From: Rhodospirillales bacterium
GTDB lineage: Bacteria; Pseudomonadota; Alphaproteobacteria; Rhodospirillales; JASLQF01
NCBI GenBank assembly: GCA_030744625.1
Contig: JASLQF010000001.1
Span: 1 to 64,000 of the forward strand
DNA length: 64,000 nucleotides
Direction: 5' to 3'
The position numbers were made by a program, and so were the translations under genes. The notes under the pieces are model-generated. The model was not told the DNA's origin, ran no database searches, and saw only the letters and a list, made by a program, of their open reading frames with translations. Positions 63,824 through 64,000 of the stretch are shown here, piece after piece. Position 1 is the stretch's first letter, and every line of letters begins with the position of its first letter.

Positions 63824-64000
63824 GTGAGTCGAGGGCGCCTTGCATGATATAGGCGGCGGCGGCCTTGTCGACGAGTTCGGCGCGGCGCCGGCGCGACAGA
63901 TCGGCCTCCTTGACGAGCACGCGTTCGACGGCGGCCGTCGACAGGCGCTCGTCCCAGAACGCGGCGTCGATGCCCAGGGCTTCCACCACGTTGGCGGCGA
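63795..64000 (-). CDS. ruvX: Holliday junction resolvase-like RuvX/YqgF, C-terminal part
   Basis: Only the last 68 or so residues are inside the window. [20 protein letters not shown], then [20 protein letters not shown] and LD, are the YqgF signature; the DERLST and VDKAAA motifs hold catalytic acidic residues. The protein is thought to process rRNA ends or Holliday junctions. The final residues SYRLGSK are encoded by the repeat element, which also provides the stop codon. The gene continues beyond the right edge. Confidence 0.87.
   Translation of the reverse strand, partial: AANVVEALGIDAAFWDERLSTAAVERVLVKEADLSRRRRAELVDKAAAAYIMQGALDSLGSYRLGSK

Overview
The window is GC-rich DNA from an alphaproteobacterium, most likely of the Rhodospirillales type. 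The best evidence is the block at the right end: divK, rpmG, rnr, topA, dprA, plsY, pyrC-like, pyrB and ruvX lie in an order typical of that class. Almost all genes use Shine-Dalgarno starts and many are translationally coupled by 1-10 bp overlaps. No rRNA, tRNA, CRISPR array or intact transposase was seen.

Left part (1-9138): a broken glutathione S-transferase remnant, a pyridine-nucleotide disulfide oxidoreductase, a SPINDLY-type TPR/O-GlcNAc transferase, a CheY-like receiver next to an unrecognised 380-residue protein, a GT-A-like glycosyltransferase and a TIGR02444 protein. From 7837 to 17730 there is a complete type I secretion system: a TolC-like outer-membrane protein, a 1335-residue RTX substrate with an N-terminal FecR-like domain and a Glu-rich repeat, the ABC exporter and the HlyD-like adaptor, with a Sel1-repeat protein embedded on the other strand.

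Middle (17731-35639): a TetR regulator sits inside an array of TGGACC-N4-GGTCCA-like palindromes. Next come two tandem class III nucleotide cyclases, a five-domain peptide/oligosaccharide ABC importer (fused double ATPase, binding protein, two permeases), and a tightly coupled six-gene glycosyltransferase/phosphatase/deacetylase operon (28086-34231) followed by two methyltransferase genes. This operon is my best candidate for an undescribed surface-glycan or glycolipid pathway.

From 35640 to about 39000 the base composition is visibly less GC-rich. The stretch holds a palindromic REP-like repeat, a DUF2478 protein, a split aerotaxis-type receptor (PAS protein plus soluble MCP), a receiver-domain remnant and a structured non-coding stretch. 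Then follow small secreted and basic proteins, a LysE exporter, methylmalonate-semialdehyde dehydrogenase, a nitrile-hydratase-like enzyme with its beta subunit split in two genes, prfC, an FAH-family hydrolase, RidA and a polyprenyl-phosphate GT2.

Right part (48067-64000): REP-like repeats, a roughly 110-bp palindromic intergenic element present in two inverted copies plus a fragment, a Crp-type regulator with a perfect TGTGA-N6-TCACA site just after it, and the conserved housekeeping block. The pyrC-like gene lacks the metal-binding HxH motif and is probably a structural partner of PyrB. The two cyclases, the Crp-type regulator and the CRP-like sites (one upstream of the RTX gene) suggest a cAMP circuit, but that link is inference.
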